Counted from the first letter of the stretch, positions 9,169 to 18,688 are shown. The stretch is 64,000 nt of DNA from Actinotignum timonense (GCF_030216305.1 NZ_JASOKT010000008.1:19229-83228), one strand, 5' to 3'. A program made the numbers and translations. Notes: a model not told the origin generated them from the sequence alone.

Positions 9169-11919
9169 GTGGCACTGACCCTATCCACCATCGAGGAAAG
9201 CGTGCGCGCGCTGGCCGGCCAACCCAGCTACACCCGCGATTTCTTCTTTGACCTGCTGCGCGCGTACGGCATCTCAAAATCTTCCATCGCCCGCCTGCGT
9301 TCCACCACCGCCAGCTCGATCAACGTCGCGGCCGACCGTGAACACGAAATCGCATGGAAAAACAAACTGTACATCCGCGAAACCACCGGCGACCTCGTGG
9401 CCGCGGCCCTCGATCTCAAAACCAGCGACACCGCGATCCGCTACAACACCCGTTTCGTCATCGCCACCGATTACACCAGCCTCGCCGCCTTCGATACCAA
9501 AACGGGCGATTCCCTCATCACCCCGCTCGCGCAGATCGACAAAAACATCACATTCTTCCTGCCGTGGGCGAATATGGAGCGCCGCGATTTCGCCTCGGAT
9601 ACCAAAGCGGACCGCCGCGCCGCCGAACACATGAGCAAGCTCTACGACGACCTCCTCGAAGCCAGCCCGGATATGCTCACCGACGCCGCGTCCCGCCACG
9701 GCCTCAATATTTTCTTCACCCGCCTCCTTTTCTGCTTCTTCGCGGAGGACACCGGCATTTTCGCGCGCGGCCAGTTCACCAGCGCCATCGGCTCCTTCAC
9801 CGCCCGCGACGGCTCGGACACCGCGGAATTCCTCCGCACCCTCTTCCGCGCCCTCGACACCCCGAACGCCGCGGACAAACCCGTTTACCTGCAAGACTTC
9901 CCGTACGTCAACGGTCGCCTTTTCCGTATTAATAACGACGACGACGCCTCTTTGGCTGTCCCCCACTTCACCATGGCGGCCCGGGACTCCCTCTTGCGGC
10001 TCGGCACCCTGGATTGGTCAGAAATCAACCCGGATATTTTCGGTTCCATGTTCCAGGGCGTGGTCGATAAGCAGCAGCGCGCCAACCTGGGCCAGCACTA
10101 CACCTCGGTGCCGAATATCTTCAAAACCATCCGCCCGCTCTTCCTCGACGAGCTGGAACAGCAATACGATGCCGCCGCCAACTCGGTGAAGAAACTGCGG
10201 GATTTACTGGCTCGTATCCAAAGCATTAAGGTATTCGATCCCGGGTGCGGCAGCGGCAATTTCCTTGTTATTGCTTATAAAGCGCTGCGCCAGCTGGAGC
10301 ATAGAATCCTGGAGCGCATCGATAGCCTCTCCACCTCGGGCTCCTGGTCGCTGCTGGGGATGGGGGAGGAAGAAAAGCTGGGCGCGGCTACCCTGGGCCT
10401 GGCTTCTTCGGTTATCAATATTGAGAACTTCTACGGCATCGAAATCGATGACGTCTCGGTCGAAATGGCGATCCTCTCGCTCTGGATTGCCAAGCACCAG
10501 ATGAATGAGGAATTCGCGGAGAAATTCGGCGTGGATATTCCCCTCATCCCGCTCAAGGAAACCGGGCATATTGTGCACGGGAATGCTACCCGCCTCGACT
10601 GGAATGAGGTCTGCCCCAATAACGGAACAGATGAAATTTACATTATCGGAAATCCGCCGTATGTGGGAAGTACGTACCAGACCAAGGACCAGAAGGATGA
10701 CTTCGCCTATGTTTTCGATAGCGCGAAGTACCCGAAGAAGCTCGATTACGTTGCTCTGTGGTTCATTGAGGGAGCGAATTACATTCGCGGCACCCGCGCC
10801 AAACTCGCTTTTGTGACCACGAATTCCATTACCCAGGGCGAGCAGGTCGCCCTTCTCCACCCCCATGTATTCACGGGCGGCATTGAAATCGGCTACGCCT
10901 ACACCTCTTTCAAGTGGAGTAATAACGCCTCCCATAATGCCGGGGTGACCGTTGCAGTTATTGGCCTGCGCAATGAATCCTCCGAGCCTAAATACCTCTT
11001 CACGGACCTGGTGCGAACTCCAGTTGAGAATATTAACGCCTACCTCATTGCTGGCGAGAGCACCTTCGTCACTGCAAGAAGCACAACTTTATCCCCGTCC
11101 CTACCGAAAATGACCAAGGGATCCCAACCGACTGACGGCGGTAATCTCATCCTTTCGGATCAAGAAGCAGAAGATCTTCTCACCAGCCATCCCGAGCTTT
11201 CCGAAGTCCTCAAACAGTTCGTAGGAGCTGATGATTACATCAACGGGAAAGACCGCTACTGCCTGTGGCTCACGGAAGAAAACTGGCACCAAGCAGCCGA
11301 AATTCCGGAAGTAAAGCAGCGCCTGGACCGCGTTTCCGCTATGCGTTCGGCCAGCACAAAGAAGCAGACCCAAGAGTTTGCTGCTATTCCTTGGCGATTT
11401 GGGGAAGTCCGCTATAAGCCTACGGATTCGATTATTGTTCCAAGTGTTTCTTCGGAACGCCGTGAGTACGTTCCCGTCGGCTACCTTGGCCCAGACACCG
11501 TCATTTCCAACCTGGCGTTCGCTATCTACGATGCTGGGCCATGGTTGTTCGCGTTGCTGACCTCGAAAATGCACATGGCTTGGCTACGCGCTGTTGGCGG
11601 GAAGATGAAAACCGACTTCCGGTACTCGAATACCTTGGTGTATAACACTTTCCCCGTGCCAGAGTTGTCGGCGTCGTCGAAAGAAGAACTCACGAAACGT
11701 GCGCTACGCGTACTCGATGTACGCGAATACCACTGCGAAAAAACCTTAGCCGAGCTCTACGACCCGGACCTTATGCCACGCAACCTCCGCGAAGCGCACG
11801 AAAAAATTGACGAGGCAGTCGATAGACTTTATCGCAACAAGCCCTTTGCTTCTGATGAGGAGCGGCTGGCCGTCCTGTTTGAGAAATATCAGCAGCTCGT
11901 TGCGGCGGAGGGGAAGTAG
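9169..11919 (+). CDS. MmeI-like (type IIL family) N6-adenine DNA methyltransferase with degenerate nuclease domain
   Basis: 916 residues. The layout follows the MmeI family: an N-terminal nuclease-like domain (1-140), a helical linker, a gamma-class amino-methyltransferase core with AdoMet motif FDPGCGSGNFLV (about 356-367) and catalytic NPPY in IIGNPPYVGS (about 495), then a target-recognition and C-terminal helical region. In active family members the N-terminal domain ends in an ExK nuclease motif; here the matching strand reads LYIRETTGDL (about 65-74) and the lysine is absent, so cleavage activity is doubtful. No separate nuclease gene is adjacent. It may be an orphan methylase or a defence remnant. 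The GTG start has AAAGGAG seven bases upstream. Confidence 0.85.
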   Translation: MALTLSTIEESVRALAGQPSYTRDFFFDLLRAYGISKSSIARLRSTTASSINVAADREHEIAWKNKLYIRETTGDLVAAALDLKTSDTAIRYNTRFVIATDYTSLAAFDTKTGDSLITPLAQIDKNITFFLPWANMERRDFASDTKADRRAAEHMSKLYDDLLEASPDMLTDAASRHGLNIFFTRLLFCFFAEDTGIFARGQFTSAIGSFTARDGSDTAEFLRTLFRALDTPNAADKPVYLQDFPYVNGRLFRINNDDDASLAVPHFTMAARDSLLRLGTLDWSEINPDIFGSMFQGVVDKQQRANLGQHYTSVPNIFKTIRPLFLDELEQQYDAAANSVKKLRDLLARIQSIKVFDPGCGSGNFLVIAYKALRQLEHRILERIDSLSTSGSWSLLGMGEEEKLGAATLGLASSVINIENFYGIEIDDVSVEMAILSLWIAKHQMNEEFAEKFGVDIPLIPLKETGHIVHGNATRLDWNEVCPNNGTDEIYIIGNPPYVGSTYQTKDQKDDFAYVFDSAKYPKKLDYVALWFIEGANYIRGTRAKLAFVTTNSITQGEQVALLHPHVFTGGIEIGYAYTSFKWSNNASHNAGVTVAVIGLRNESSEPKYLFTDLVRTPVENINAYLIAGESTFVTARSTTLSPSLPKMTKGSQPTDGGNLILSDQEAEDLLTSHPELSEVLKQFVGADDYINGKDRYCLWLTEENWHQAAEIPEVKQRLDRVSAMRSASTKKQTQEFAAIPWRFGEVRYKPTDSIIVPSVSSERREYVPVGYLGPDTVISNLAFAIYDAGPWLFALLTSKMHMAWLRAVGGKMKTDFRYSNTLVYNTFPVPELSASSKEELTKRALRVLDVREYHCEKTLAELYDPDLMPRNLREAHEKIDEAVDRLYRNKPFASDEERLAVLFEKYQQLVAAEGK

Positions 11920-11950
11920 CGTGGCGCGCGCCGCCGGGAGTGAGGAAGAT

Positions 11951-12886
11951 ATGCACCGCATCGATATACCGGAAACGCACACCGAGCCCTTGGCGTCGAT
12001 TCTCAATAATTTGCGGCTGGAGCGCTGCGGGACGGGGCGGTATCGCGGCCAAAACCTGGTGCAGATCACCGGGAAAGTGTACGGCGGGCAGGTGCTCGGG
12101 CAGGCCACGATGGCGGCGGCTGATGATGTGCAGCGCTCGCTCGGCATCGGGGAGGATGAGCGGCTGGCGCATTCCATTACCGCGGCGTTCCAGCGGGCCG
12201 GGCACCTGGATGAGCCTATCGAGTTCCAGGTGGAGGAGATCAACGATCTGCGCTCCTTCTCTACCCGGAATGTCACGGCGTACCAGGGTGACCGTTTGAT
12301 TTTCACGGCGCGGGTGTCGTTCCAATTGCGCCAGCCCGGGCCTACCCTGGCTTCCTCCATGCCGGATGTTCCCGGGCCGGAGGGGCTGCCTTCGTCGGTG
12401 GATTTCTTCGGGGCGCTCGATAATGTGTTCGCGAAGGTGATGTCGTCCACGAACGGGATTGATATGCGGCGGGTGGAAGGTGATATCTACCTGCGGCCGG
12501 ATCCGGGGCGGTCCCCGCGCCAGCATCTGTGGCTGCGGGCGCGTTCGCCGATGCCGGAAGGGACCTCGCGTACCCTCCAGCGGGCGATGCTCGGGTATTC
12601 AGCGGACCAGTTCATGTTGGAGCCGGCCTTGCGGGCCCTCGGGCTGGCCTGGCTTTCCCGCGGGATTTCGGTGGCGACTCTTGATCACGCGATCTGGTGG
12701 CATCGCAATTTTGATATGTCGGAGTGGATTCTGGCGGAGATGGAATGTGTTTCCGCGCAGAACGGGCGCGCCCTGGTGAACGCAAAGTTCTTCCAGGACG
12801 GCCGCCACATTGCCTCCATGAGCCAAGAAGGGATGGTCCGGGTGCCAGAACGACACCCGGACCATCCCGAGCAGCATGTCGAGTAG
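11951..12886 (+). CDS. tesB: Acyl-CoA thioesterase II
   Basis: About 311 residues with two fused hot-dog domains. The first contains GKVYGGQVLGQATMAAADD and the second SVATLDHAIWWHRNFDMSEW, a region that carries the TesB catalytic Asp. It hydrolyses acyl-CoA thioesters in the cytoplasm. The frame is open into the upstream methylase gene, but the ATG at 11951 has GAGGAAG at the right distance and starts the conserved part (MHRIDIPE), so I prefer it over the GTG at 11921. The extreme 3' end of the coding region is folded into two strong hairpins (see 12831-12902). Confidence 0.93.
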   Translation: MHRIDIPETHTEPLASILNNLRLERCGTGRYRGQNLVQITGKVYGGQVLGQATMAAADDVQRSLGIGEDERLAHSITAAFQRAGHLDEPIEFQVEEINDLRSFSTRNVTAYQGDRLIFTARVSFQLRQPGPTLASSMPDVPGPEGLPSSVDFFGALDNVFAKVMSSTNGIDMRRVEGDIYLRPDPGRSPRQHLWLRARSPMPEGTSRTLQRAMLGYSADQFMLEPALRALGLAWLSRGISVATLDHAIWWHRNFDMSEWILAEMECVSAQNGRALVNAKFFQDGRHIASMSQEGMVRVPERHPDHPEQHVE

Positions 12887-12902
12887 CTGGCGGCAGCTAC
12901 TC
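12831..12902 (+). terminator. Twin hairpins at the 3' end of tesB
   Basis: The first is a perfect 14-bp inverted repeat, GGATGGTCCGGGTG at 12831-12844 against its complement at 12854-12867, with a 9-nt loop, wholly inside the coding region. The second is a perfect 9-bp hairpin, GAGTAGCTG (12881-12889) with CAGCTACTC (12894-12902), which includes the TAG stop. There is no U-run, so function as an intrinsic terminator is uncertain; Rho-assisted ending or 3'-end protection are alternatives. Confidence 0.55.
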
Positions 12903-12983
12903 AATGTGGGCGCTGCGCGCGTGGGCATAAGCGGTTGACTCGTGCCCGTACGCAGTAAGCACGCCTGAACTTTTCGCACGCGC

Positions 12984-13051
12984 GCTTAGCGCGGCGGCTC
13001 GCCTAGCGCGCCAGTTTGTCTAGCGCGTGAGCTTGTTTAGCGCGTGAGCTT
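12984..13051. repeat. Four 17-bp tandem repeats across the ettA stop codon
   Basis: Units begin at 12984, 13001, 13018 and 13035. The last two differ by one base (GTCTAGCGCGTGAGCTT and GTTTAGCGCGTGAGCTT) and the first two are degenerate. The unit at 13035-13051 encodes the final residues and TAA stop of ettA; each further unit repeats a TAA or TAG-containing end, in changing frames. Confidence 0.85.
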
Positions 13052-14716
13052 GCGGTGGGCGCCGGCACCCGGGTTGAGTGCGGCTTCGCCCAGGCGTTCC
13101 ACCTTGTTCTTCTCGTAGCCTTCGAAGTTGCCTTCGAACCAGTACCACTTGGAAGGATCCTCATCGGTGCCTTCGTAGGCGAGGATGTGGGTGGCCACGC
13201 GGTCAAGGAACCAGCGGTCGTGGGTGATAACCACGGCGCAACCCGGGAACTGCAAAAGCGCGTTTTCCAGGGAGGACAGGGTTTCCACGTCCAGGTCGTT
13301 GGTCGGTTCGTCGAGGAGCAGCAGGTTGCCGCCCTGCTTGAGGGTGAGGGCGAGGTTGAGGCGGTTGCGTTCGCCACCGGAAAGCACCCCGGCCTTCTTC
13401 TGCTGATCCGGTCCCTTGAAGCCGAATGCGGAAACGTAGGCGCGCGAGGGCATTTCCACCTGGCCGACCTGGATGTAATCCAGCCCGTCAGAAACAACTT
13501 CCCACAGGCTCTTCTCCGGGTCGATACCGGCGCGGTTCTGATCCACGTAGGAGATCTTCACCGTTTCCCCGATCTTCAGCTCCCCGCCATCGAGGGGTTC
13601 GAGGCCGACGATGGTCTTGAAGAGGGTGGTTTTACCCACGCCGTTCGGGCCGATAATGCCCACGATGCCGTTACGCGGCAGCGAGAAGGACAGCCCGTCG
13701 ATGAGCACGCGGTCCCCGAAGCCCTTCTTGAGGTTCTTCGCTTCGATAACCACATTGCCCAGCCGCGGCCCCGGCGGAATCTGGATTTCTTCGAAGTCGA
13801 GCTTGCGGGTGCGTTCGGCTTCCGCTGCCATTTCTTCGTAGCGTTCCAGACGTGCCTTCGACTTGGCCTGGCGGCCCTTCGCCGAGGAGCGCACCCACTC
13901 AAGTTCGTCCTTGAGGCGCTTGGCGAGCTTGGCATCCTTCTTGCCCTGGATTTCCAGACGATCCTTCTTGGTTTCCAGGTAGGTCGAGTAGTTGCCTTCA
14001 TAGGGGTAGAGGCGGCCGCGGTCCACTTCCGCGATCCACTGCGCCATATTGTCCAGGAAGTAGCGGTCGTGGGTGATGGCGATAACGGCGCCCGCGTAGG
14101 ACTTCAGGTGCTTTTCGAGCCACAGCACGGATTCGGCATCCAGGTGGTTCGTCGGTTCGTCAAGGAGAAGCAGGTCCGGGGCTTCTAGCAGCAGGCGGCA
14201 CAGGGCCACGCGGCGGCGTTCCCCACCGGAAAGCACGGACACCGGGGTATCCCCCGGAGGGCAGCGCAGCGCGGCCATGGCCTGCTCCAGCTGGGAGTCC
14301 AGATCCCAGGCGTTAGCAGCATCGATTTCCGTTTGCAGCTTGCCCATTTCTTCCATGAGGGCATCGAAGTCCGCATCCGGATTCGCCATTTCTTCACCGA
14401 TGGCGTTGAAACGGGTGATCTTCTCCAGGATGTCCTTACGCCCTAGCTGCACGTTTTCCAGGACGGTCTTGTCCTCTTCGAGGGGAGGCTCCTGGAGGAG
14501 GATACCCACCGTGTAGCCCGGGGAGAGGCGCGCTTCCCCGTTGGAGGGCTCATCCAGCCCGGCCATGATCTTCAAAATTGTTGATTTACCGGCACCGTTC
14601 GGACCGACCATGCCGATCTTGGCTCCGGGGAAAAACGCCATGGTGACGTCGTCAAGGATGGTCTTATCCCCCACACGCTTGGAAGCGTGGATCATCTGGT
14701 AAATGTATTCAGCCAC
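13037..14716 (-). CDS. ettA: Energy-dependent translational throttle protein (ABC-F)
   Basis: 559 residues with two ABC domains in one chain and no membrane part. The first Walker A is GPNGAGKST (about 39), with VLSGGERRRVALC and LLLDEPTNHLD. The linker between domains is rich in charged helix (KKDRLEIQGKKDAKLAKRL). The second Walker A is GPNGVGKTT (about 355), with VLSGGERNRLN and LLLDEPTNDLD. Length and the N-terminus (YIYQMIHASKRVG) match EttA, which binds the ribosomal E site and gates translation according to ATP level. The start is GTG at 14716 with a weak AGGACGGG. Tandem repeats follow the stop. Confidence 0.95.
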   Translation of the reverse strand: MAEYIYQMIHASKRVGDKTILDDVTMAFFPGAKIGMVGPNGAGKSTILKIMAGLDEPSNGEARLSPGYTVGILLQEPPLEEDKTVLENVQLGRKDILEKITRFNAIGEEMANPDADFDALMEEMGKLQTEIDAANAWDLDSQLEQAMAALRCPPGDTPVSVLSGGERRRVALCRLLLEAPDLLLLDEPTNHLDAESVLWLEKHLKSYAGAVIAITHDRYFLDNMAQWIAEVDRGRLYPYEGNYSTYLETKKDRLEIQGKKDAKLAKRLKDELEWVRSSAKGRQAKSKARLERYEEMAAEAERTRKLDFEEIQIPPGPRLGNVVIEAKNLKKGFGDRVLIDGLSFSLPRNGIVGIIGPNGVGKTTLFKTIVGLEPLDGGELKIGETVKISYVDQNRAGIDPEKSLWEVVSDGLDYIQVGQVEMPSRAYVSAFGFKGPDQQKKAGVLSGGERNRLNLALTLKQGGNLLLLDEPTNDLDVETLSSLENALLQFPGCAVVITHDRWFLDRVATHILAYEGTDEDPSKWYWFEGNFEGYEKNKVERLGEAALNPGAGAHRKLTR

Positions 14717-14849
14717 TTATCCCGTCCTGATTCGCGATTCAGTGCCGCGCATCGCGCTAGGTGTTGCGCGAGCGGCCCAGACCAGTGTACCGAGCCGCCC
14801 GCGAAAAGTCCCCCCGATGTGACTGGAACCGGGATGGAATGGGATTTAC

Positions 14850-15419
14850 TCAGACAGAGGAACGCTGCGCGGCCAGGGCTTCGAAAACGTTCACACCGAT
14901 GCTTTCGTCCGGGGCTTCATCCGCTGATAGCACTTCGGCTGGGTCGGAATTCTCGATGAGCCACCGGCTATCCCCTGGCGTGCTTTCCCCTGCCGCCGTA
15001 TCCGCGGAACTCACCGTGCCAGCCGATCCGCCATTCGTTTCCGTGTTCGGATCAGGGCGAACTTTGACGAAGCTGGCCCGCCCGGTAGTGAGCTCGATTC
15101 CCACGGCATCGGCAAAGAGGGTGAGCCCACGCATGGTGGAACCGTCCTTACCGATCCATTCGCGCATATCGAGCCGCCCGCGCACCAGCAGCGGGGTGCC
15201 GGTAGTCACCGATGTTTGTATATTACGGCCGAGGGTGCCGCGCGCCCGCACCGTGTACCAAATAGTATTGCCGTCCTCAAAGCGGTTAGTTTCTCGCGAG
15301 AAATAGCGTGGGGTCACCCCAAGATTGACCGTGGTGACATCCCCACTGGTGGCATTCTCATAAACTTTCGGGTTGCCGCCGGCATATCCACGTACCGCGA
15401 CGATGGTGTCATTAACCAT
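14850..15419 (-). CDS. ssb: Single-stranded DNA-binding protein, paralogue type
   Basis: 189 residues from the ATG at 15419 (AAAGGA upstream); an in-frame upstream start is possible but lacks a site. The OB fold covers about 1-110, with NDTIVAVRGYAGGNPKVYE and IWYTVRARGTLGRNIQTSV. The tail is Ser/Thr/Glu-rich and ends in FEALAAQRSSV, without the acidic DDDIPF-like tip that recruits partner proteins in the main replicative SSB. This suggests an SsbB-like secondary protein rather than the essential copy, which usually lies beside rpsF/rpsR; those genes are not here. Confidence 0.85.
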   Translation of the reverse strand: MVNDTIVAVRGYAGGNPKVYENATSGDVTTVNLGVTPRYFSRETNRFEDGNTIWYTVRARGTLGRNIQTSVTTGTPLLVRGRLDMREWIGKDGSTMRGLTLFADAVGIELTTGRASFVKVRPDPNTETNGGSAGTVSSADTAAGESTPGDSRWLIENSDPAEVLSADEAPDESIGVNVFEALAAQRSSV

Positions 15420-15551
15420 GATGCTGTCCTTTCCCACCGCCACGGGCGGGCGGTGGACACCATCATGACCCGCTCACGCTCGCCCGGCTATCCGCATGCG
15501 CCTGCTTGTGGATAACCATGACATTTCGGCAACCTGTGGATATCTCGCCGG

Positions 15552-16976
15552 CTACTCTCCCCACTCCCCACGCACCACCTGGCGCACGCGCGCGTACTGG
15601 TCGAGCACCTCCCGCGCCGGAGCAACGCAATGCTTCTCCACCACCGCGCCCAGTTCCTTATTCACCGCGCGCTGGTAGGCTCGCGCCCGGGCAGCTGCGC
15701 TGCGGCGTCGTGCCCACCATCCCAGGGCGAAACCGCACAGCAACGCAACCACGGCGCCAACGGCCGCCGCCCACCACGGCGCCACCGCCGCGATGCCGGC
15801 AGCAACGCACGCGGCGGCGAGTAGCACCCCGGCGAGCACGCCACCCAGCAGGGCCCCGCGCCCGCCACCGCGCACCGGAACGGCGCGCAAAGCCCCACCA
15901 ATGGCGCGGCGCAGGGACGCAGCGTCGCTCACTCGCTCATCCACCCGGCGCGCCCACAAACGGGGCAAGCCGCTGCTCGCGTGCGCGAGCCAGGCTTCGC
16001 GGTGCGCATCCACCACCGTGGCGGCGGGTTGCTCGGGCGGCGCCACCGCGCGGGCATGCCAGCCCACCCCGGCAATCGCCTCGGCCACCGCCGGCACCCC
16101 GGAAGCCACCGAGAGCCCGCGCGCGATCTCCTCGGCCTTCTCCGCCTCCAGAGCCACCGGCGCGAGCTCGAGGCCCTCCCCCAGGCGCGCCCCGATCTCG
16201 TCAAGATACGCGGAGGTGGTCTCCAGGGCGGCGTTCGTGAGTCCGGCTGCCTTCTCCAGGGCGTCACGCAGCGGCTCCAGCCCGCGCCGTCGCAGCGCCG
16301 AGACCGGGAAAATCGGGACGCAATCGGCAATGCCGTCCGCGCGCAGTAGCTTGCGGATATCCGCGGTGATGGCCTCCGTGCCGCCCTCCGGGAGGGTATC
16401 AATCTGGTTGAGAACCACGATCATGCGGTCAGCGCGTTCGCGCATCGCCGCGATATAGGAATCGTGAATGAGGTGATCAGCGTATTTTTGCGGGTCGAGC
16501 ACCCACACCAGCACGTCCACGAGCGGCAAAATCCGATTGACGAGCGCCGAATTACCCAGGCTCACCGAATCGTGATCGGGCAGATCCAGGAGCACCAGGG
16601 AGTCAAGATCGCGCTTGGAGGTATTGAGCAGCGAATTATGGGAAATGGTGCGTTCCGTTTTCACGCCGAGGGCCTCGAGCACGGGGCGGGCCGCCGGGGA
16701 CCACACGCAAGCCGTGATATCCATGGTGGTGGGCCGCACGTCCCCCGCGTCCGCGAAATTGAGCTCGGTGAGCGCATTGAACAGCGTGGACTTCCCCGAA
16801 CCGGTGCCGCCCGCGAGCGCCGCCACCGTCAGGCCGAGCCCCGCCTCCAGGCGCCCGGAAATCTCCTCCAATTCCCTTTCGGCCCGCTGCAGCACATACG
16901 GATCGAATAGATCTTTTCCTTGAGCGACGACGCCGCGCAGCTGCTCCAAGCGCGCGGTCACGGTGGCTGTGTCCAT
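15552..16976 (-). CDS. Membrane-associated YfjP-like GTPase
   Basis: About 474 residues. The G1 motif GGTGSGKSTLFNAL (about 55-68), switch region RPTTMDITACV, a G3-like LLDLPDHDS and G4 LNQIDTLPEG identify a dynamin/Era-like GTPase. Near the C-terminus (about 370-415) a long hydrophobic stretch should span the membrane as a helical hairpin, followed by a basic segment WWARRRSAAARARAY. The upstream gene's stop overlaps a GTG at 16997, but the ATG at 16976 has the better site (AGGAAGGGAAG). It forms a two-gene operon with the GTPase at 16997-18556. Such pairs are common in actinobacteria; their role is unknown. Confidence 0.82.
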   Translation of the reverse strand: MDTATVTARLEQLRGVVAQGKDLFDPYVLQRAERELEEISGRLEAGLGLTVAALAGGTGSGKSTLFNALTELNFADAGDVRPTTMDITACVWSPAARPVLEALGVKTERTISHNSLLNTSKRDLDSLVLLDLPDHDSVSLGNSALVNRILPLVDVLVWVLDPQKYADHLIHDSYIAAMRERADRMIVVLNQIDTLPEGGTEAITADIRKLLRADGIADCVPIFPVSALRRRGLEPLRDALEKAAGLTNAALETTSAYLDEIGARLGEGLELAPVALEAEKAEEIARGLSVASGVPAVAEAIAGVGWHARAVAPPEQPAATVVDAHREAWLAHASSGLPRLWARRVDERVSDAASLRRAIGGALRAVPVRGGGRGALLGGVLAGVLLAAACVAAGIAAVAPWWAAAVGAVVALLCGFALGWWARRRSAAARARAYQRAVNKELGAVVEKHCVAPAREVLDQYARVRQVVRGEWGE

Positions 16977-16996
16977 GAGCTTCTTCCCTTCCTCCA

Positions 16997-18556
16997 CTAG
17001 AACCTGTCTTTAAATTCGACGGCGCGCAGCCGGAGCGTGCGCCCCGAGCCGAGCTCCACGTCCCCGAGCTGGCTGAGGAATACCTCCGTGACTTCGGTGA
17101 GGGCACCGTCGAGGAGCCGGGCGAGTTCTTCGCGGGCCTCGCGTACCGCCCCGCCTCGGTAGAGTCCTTCGGCCAGAGGGCGCGCCCCGTTCACTCCCCC
17201 CGCTGCGGCTCCGAGCACCGCGGCCATCCCGGCGGTGCCGAACCAGCGGTTGGGCGGGGCGGCGGTGGCGGCGCCCTTCAGGTAGCTCATCCAGGCGGAA
17301 AAGGCGCGGAAACGGATGGCATCCAGGTCGAGGGCGGTGCGGGCCTGTGCCGCAAGTTCGCGGGTGTCAATGACCCCGCCGGCCCAGGCGGTAAGAATCG
17401 CCTCGCTCACTTCGCTGAGCTGCTGAGTGAGGGTGACGTCCGCGGCGGTGCGCACCGCTTCGAAAACGGTGGTCATGGCGGCATCGCGGGCCCCGCTGCG
17501 CCCGCGCGCGCCCAGGCCGGGGGTGGCGGCCGGGTTGATGCCGGCCAGCGGCCCGCCACTGGAAGCGGCGGAGAGCCAGGCGGTGGTGGGGGCCCCGGCC
17601 CCGAAGCGTCCGCTGAGGGCGGCTTTGCGCAGGGCCTCGCGCGGGGCGGTAGCGGATTGCTCCACTACGGAGCGCAGGTGCTCCACGGCTTCCGCCTGCA
17701 TTTCCACCGCGGCTGCGATGTGTTCCAGGCGTTCGCCCATATGCGGGAACATGGCGGCATCCGCGCGGGTGATGAGCGCCTGGCCGAAGCCGGTTTCAGA
17801 CATGGATTCGAGCCACTGGCGCAGTTCGGCAACGCTAGCGGGGGGAAGGAGCCCGGCGGTGGGGCCGTTATCGGCCACGATGAGGAGCGGGGAGTCCCCC
17901 AGCCCGGAGCTTTCCATACGGCGCGCCAGGTCCGCGCGCACCGTGGGCGTGGCGCTGGCCGGAACCCGGTTGAGTACCACCGCGGTGGTCACCCCGCGCC
18001 CGTGTGCATCGGTGAGCACCGACCAGGCGGTGGCATCCCCGTAGCGGGACGCGGTGGTCACAAAAATCCACAGGTCCGCACTATTGAGGAGGGTGCGGGC
18101 CAGGGCACGGTTATCGGCGTCCACGGAATCAAGATCGGGGGCGTCTACCAGCACCAGCCCGGGGATTGCCCCGGCGCTTTCGCGGACCTCGGCCAGGGTG
18201 GTGAGCACGTGGCCGTCCAGGAGCGGGGCGTCATCCGGGTGCACGGCGATGACCGGGGTGCGGGTGGTGGGGCGCAGCACCGAGGCGGCGGAGAGTTCTT
18301 CGCCGAAAAGCGAATTGAAGAGGGTGGATTTCCCGGCCCCCGAGGAGCCGCCGAGCACCACCACCGCCGGGGTGGCTTCCCGTTCCATCCGCGGGAGCAC
18401 CCGGTTTTTTAGCTGGGTGATGAGCTGGGTGCGCTCGGCTTCGATATCGCGCGAGCCGGGTAGGGCGAGGGGGAAGCGCGCTTTATCGAGCGCGTCGATA
18501 GTGCGAGCGATGAGACGAGGAACATCACGATATTGAGCCACCCCTCTATTGTTCAC
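16997..18556 (-). CDS. Dynamin-like GTPase, partner of the downstream GTPase
   Basis: About 519 residues with G1 GGSSGAGKSTLFNSLFG near residue 75, switch RPTTRTPVIA, and G3-like LVDAPDLDSVDADN; G4 is loosely kept as LNRVPAS. The C-terminal half is Ala-rich helical with a hydrophobic stretch (WFGTAGMAAVLGAAAGGVNG). The start is uncertain. The frame is open to an ATG at 18661, but that stretch overlaps a 20-bp tandem repeat (18629-18688) and no start has a ribosome-binding site, so the GTG at 18556 is chosen; GTG at 18541 is also possible. The gene overlaps the next GTPase by one base, implying joint function. Confidence 0.8.
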   Translation of the reverse strand: MNNRGVAQYRDVPRLIARTIDALDKARFPLALPGSRDIEAERTQLITQLKNRVLPRMEREATPAVVVLGGSSGAGKSTLFNSLFGEELSAASVLRPTTRTPVIAVHPDDAPLLDGHVLTTLAEVRESAGAIPGLVLVDAPDLDSVDADNRALARTLLNSADLWIFVTTASRYGDATAWSVLTDAHGRGVTTAVVLNRVPASATPTVRADLARRMESSGLGDSPLLIVADNGPTAGLLPPASVAELRQWLESMSETGFGQALITRADAAMFPHMGERLEHIAAAVEMQAEAVEHLRSVVEQSATAPREALRKAALSGRFGAGAPTTAWLSAASSGGPLAGINPAATPGLGARGRSGARDAAMTTVFEAVRTAADVTLTQQLSEVSEAILTAWAGGVIDTRELAAQARTALDLDAIRFRAFSAWMSYLKGAATAAPPNRWFGTAGMAAVLGAAAGGVNGARPLAEGLYRGGAVREAREELARLLDGALTEVTEVFLSQLGDVELGSGRTLRLRAVEFKDRF

Positions 18557-18628
18557 TATTTTGACGCGGGCGCGTAGTTTTAACCGCGCCGCCGATTCGG
18601 GTACATTAAGAGCGCCGCTTCTGCGCAA

Positions 18629-18688
18629 CGTGATAGGTCTTTCCGCATCGTGATAGTTCATTGCGTATTGTGAAAGTTCGTTACATAT
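18629..18688. repeat. Three 20-bp degenerate tandem repeats
   Basis: Units begin at 18629 (CGTGATAGGTCTTTCCGCAT), 18649 (CGTGATAGTTCATTGCGTAT) and 18669 (TGTGAAAGTTCGTTACATAT). They lie between the start of the GTPase gene on the minus strand and tRNA-Arg on the plus strand, so they could be part of either promoter region. Confidence 0.7.
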
